DNA of 6,642 nucleotides from an uncultured Jeotgalicoccus sp. (GTDB taxonomy: Bacteria; Bacillota; Bacilli; Staphylococcales; Salinicoccaceae): NCBI GenBank assembly GCA_947631305.1, contig CANRKV010000087.1, positions 1 to 6,642 of the forward strand. The letters are read 5' to 3'. A program made the position numbers and the translations under genes. Shown here piece after piece: positions 6,255 through 6,642 of the stretch. A model generated the notes under the pieces. That model saw only the letters and a list, made by a program, of their open reading frames with translations, ran no database searches and had not been told where the DNA came from. Every line of letters begins with the position of its first letter. Within the stretch, counting starts at the first letter, position 1.

Positions 6255-6319
6255 GAATAAATATGTCTGCAATTTTTAGATTTATCTTAATATTCAGTTT
6301 CAAGAGGGGGTTAAGTTGT

Positions 6320-6642
6320 ATGTCCAATATACAACCAAGTCAGGTTCCAGTAACAAAACCTGCCAATCGTAGACTCGACAATTTCAAAGACTTCTATAAG
6401 AAGCTTCGAAAGAACAAAGCAGCACTCGTCGGTCTTTACGTATTGGTATTTTTATTTTTCGTTTCAATCTTTGGTGCGCTGGACGCCAACTATAATATAT
6501 TAGGCGTCAATTCCAACGCGACCAACCTTACTGATAAACTGCTGGGTCCTTCAGCGCAGTATTGGTTCGGTACAGATCACCTGGGCCGCGATATCTTTTA
6601 TCGTATTCTTCACGGGATGTACATAACACTGGGTGTAGGTTT
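6320..6642 (+). CDS. ABC transporter permease, DppC/OppC type (partial, N-terminal 107 residues)
   Basis: The start of an inner-membrane permease subunit of a peptide-type ABC importer. A polar, basic cytoplasmic N-terminus (1-34) is followed by the first membrane helix (about 35-52). An extracytoplasmic loop then ends in FGTDHLGRD at 83-91, the hallmark that precedes the second helix in DppC/OppC/NikC/GsiD proteins (the OppC N-terminal region). The family is usually near 300 residues, so about two thirds lies beyond the window. The ATG at 6320-6322 follows GAGGGGG (6304-6310) by 9 bp. It is divergent from the two binding-protein genes and likely begins the operon for the translocator. The ligand is unknown, so I assign no symbol. 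Confidence 0.92.
   Translation, partial: MSNIQPSQVPVTKPANRRLDNFKDFYKKLRKNKAALVGLYVLVFLFFVSIFGALDANYNILGVNSNATNLTDKLLGPSAQYWFGTDHLGRDIFYRILHGMYITLGVG

Noticed and set aside
6253..6279. Short leader peptide (ATG at 6253, 8 codons) in the permease leader
   Set aside because: There is no ribosome site ahead of it, and the ATG overlaps the predicted -10 region, so it is unlikely to be in the transcript.

Overview
The window looks like chromosomal DNA of a low-GC Gram-positive bacterium (Bacillota). The Staphylococcaceae (Jeotgalicoccus/Salinicoccus/Macrococcus-like) are my best guess, made from recall of protein flavour and not from any search. The supporting signs are strong GGAGG/GGGGG ribosome binding sites, TTG start use, sigma-A-type promoters, a CcpA-type cre site, lipoprotein signal peptides with an LAAC/MAAC lipobox, and acidic surface proteins. 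Nothing in the window looks like a mobile element, CRISPR array, rRNA or tRNA.

Region 1 (1-2506, minus strand) is a compact three-gene cluster. In transcription order it encodes a condensation/acyltransferase-fold protein (1235-2506) with an HxxxDG motif; a six-helix membrane protein with an N-terminal four-cysteine zinc-ribbon (567-1232, DUF6320-like); and a membrane-anchored alpha/beta hydrolase of the hormone-sensitive-lipase type (536 to beyond base 1), cut off by the window edge just after its nucleophile motif. Spacings are 2 bp and 30 bp, so this is almost certainly one operon. The combination of acyl transferase, membrane protein and esterase suggests making and breaking an acyl ester at the membrane, but the substrate is unknown.

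Region 2 (2560-6027, minus strand) holds two tandem, closely related extracytoplasmic lipoproteins. Both are family-5 (oligopeptide/dipeptide/glutathione-type) ABC-transporter solute-binding proteins. They are 45 bp apart and followed by a hairpin terminator at 2560-2615. Their mature parts align along the whole length with one one-residue gap and are about three quarters identical by eye. They are therefore an established tandem duplication under selection, not a fresh copy.

Region 3 (6028-6319) is a 292-bp divergent control region. It holds an extended -10 promoter for the binding-protein genes, a likely promoter for the plus-strand permease gene, a candidate cre box between them, and several palindromes that overlap the promoter elements.

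Region 4 (6320-6642, plus strand) is the start of a DppC/OppC-type permease gene, presumably the first gene of the operon for the membrane and ATPase parts of the same importer. The simplest reading is a peptide importer whose two alternative binding proteins feed one translocator. Its two divergent transcripts are probably co-regulated from the shared region, including by carbon status.
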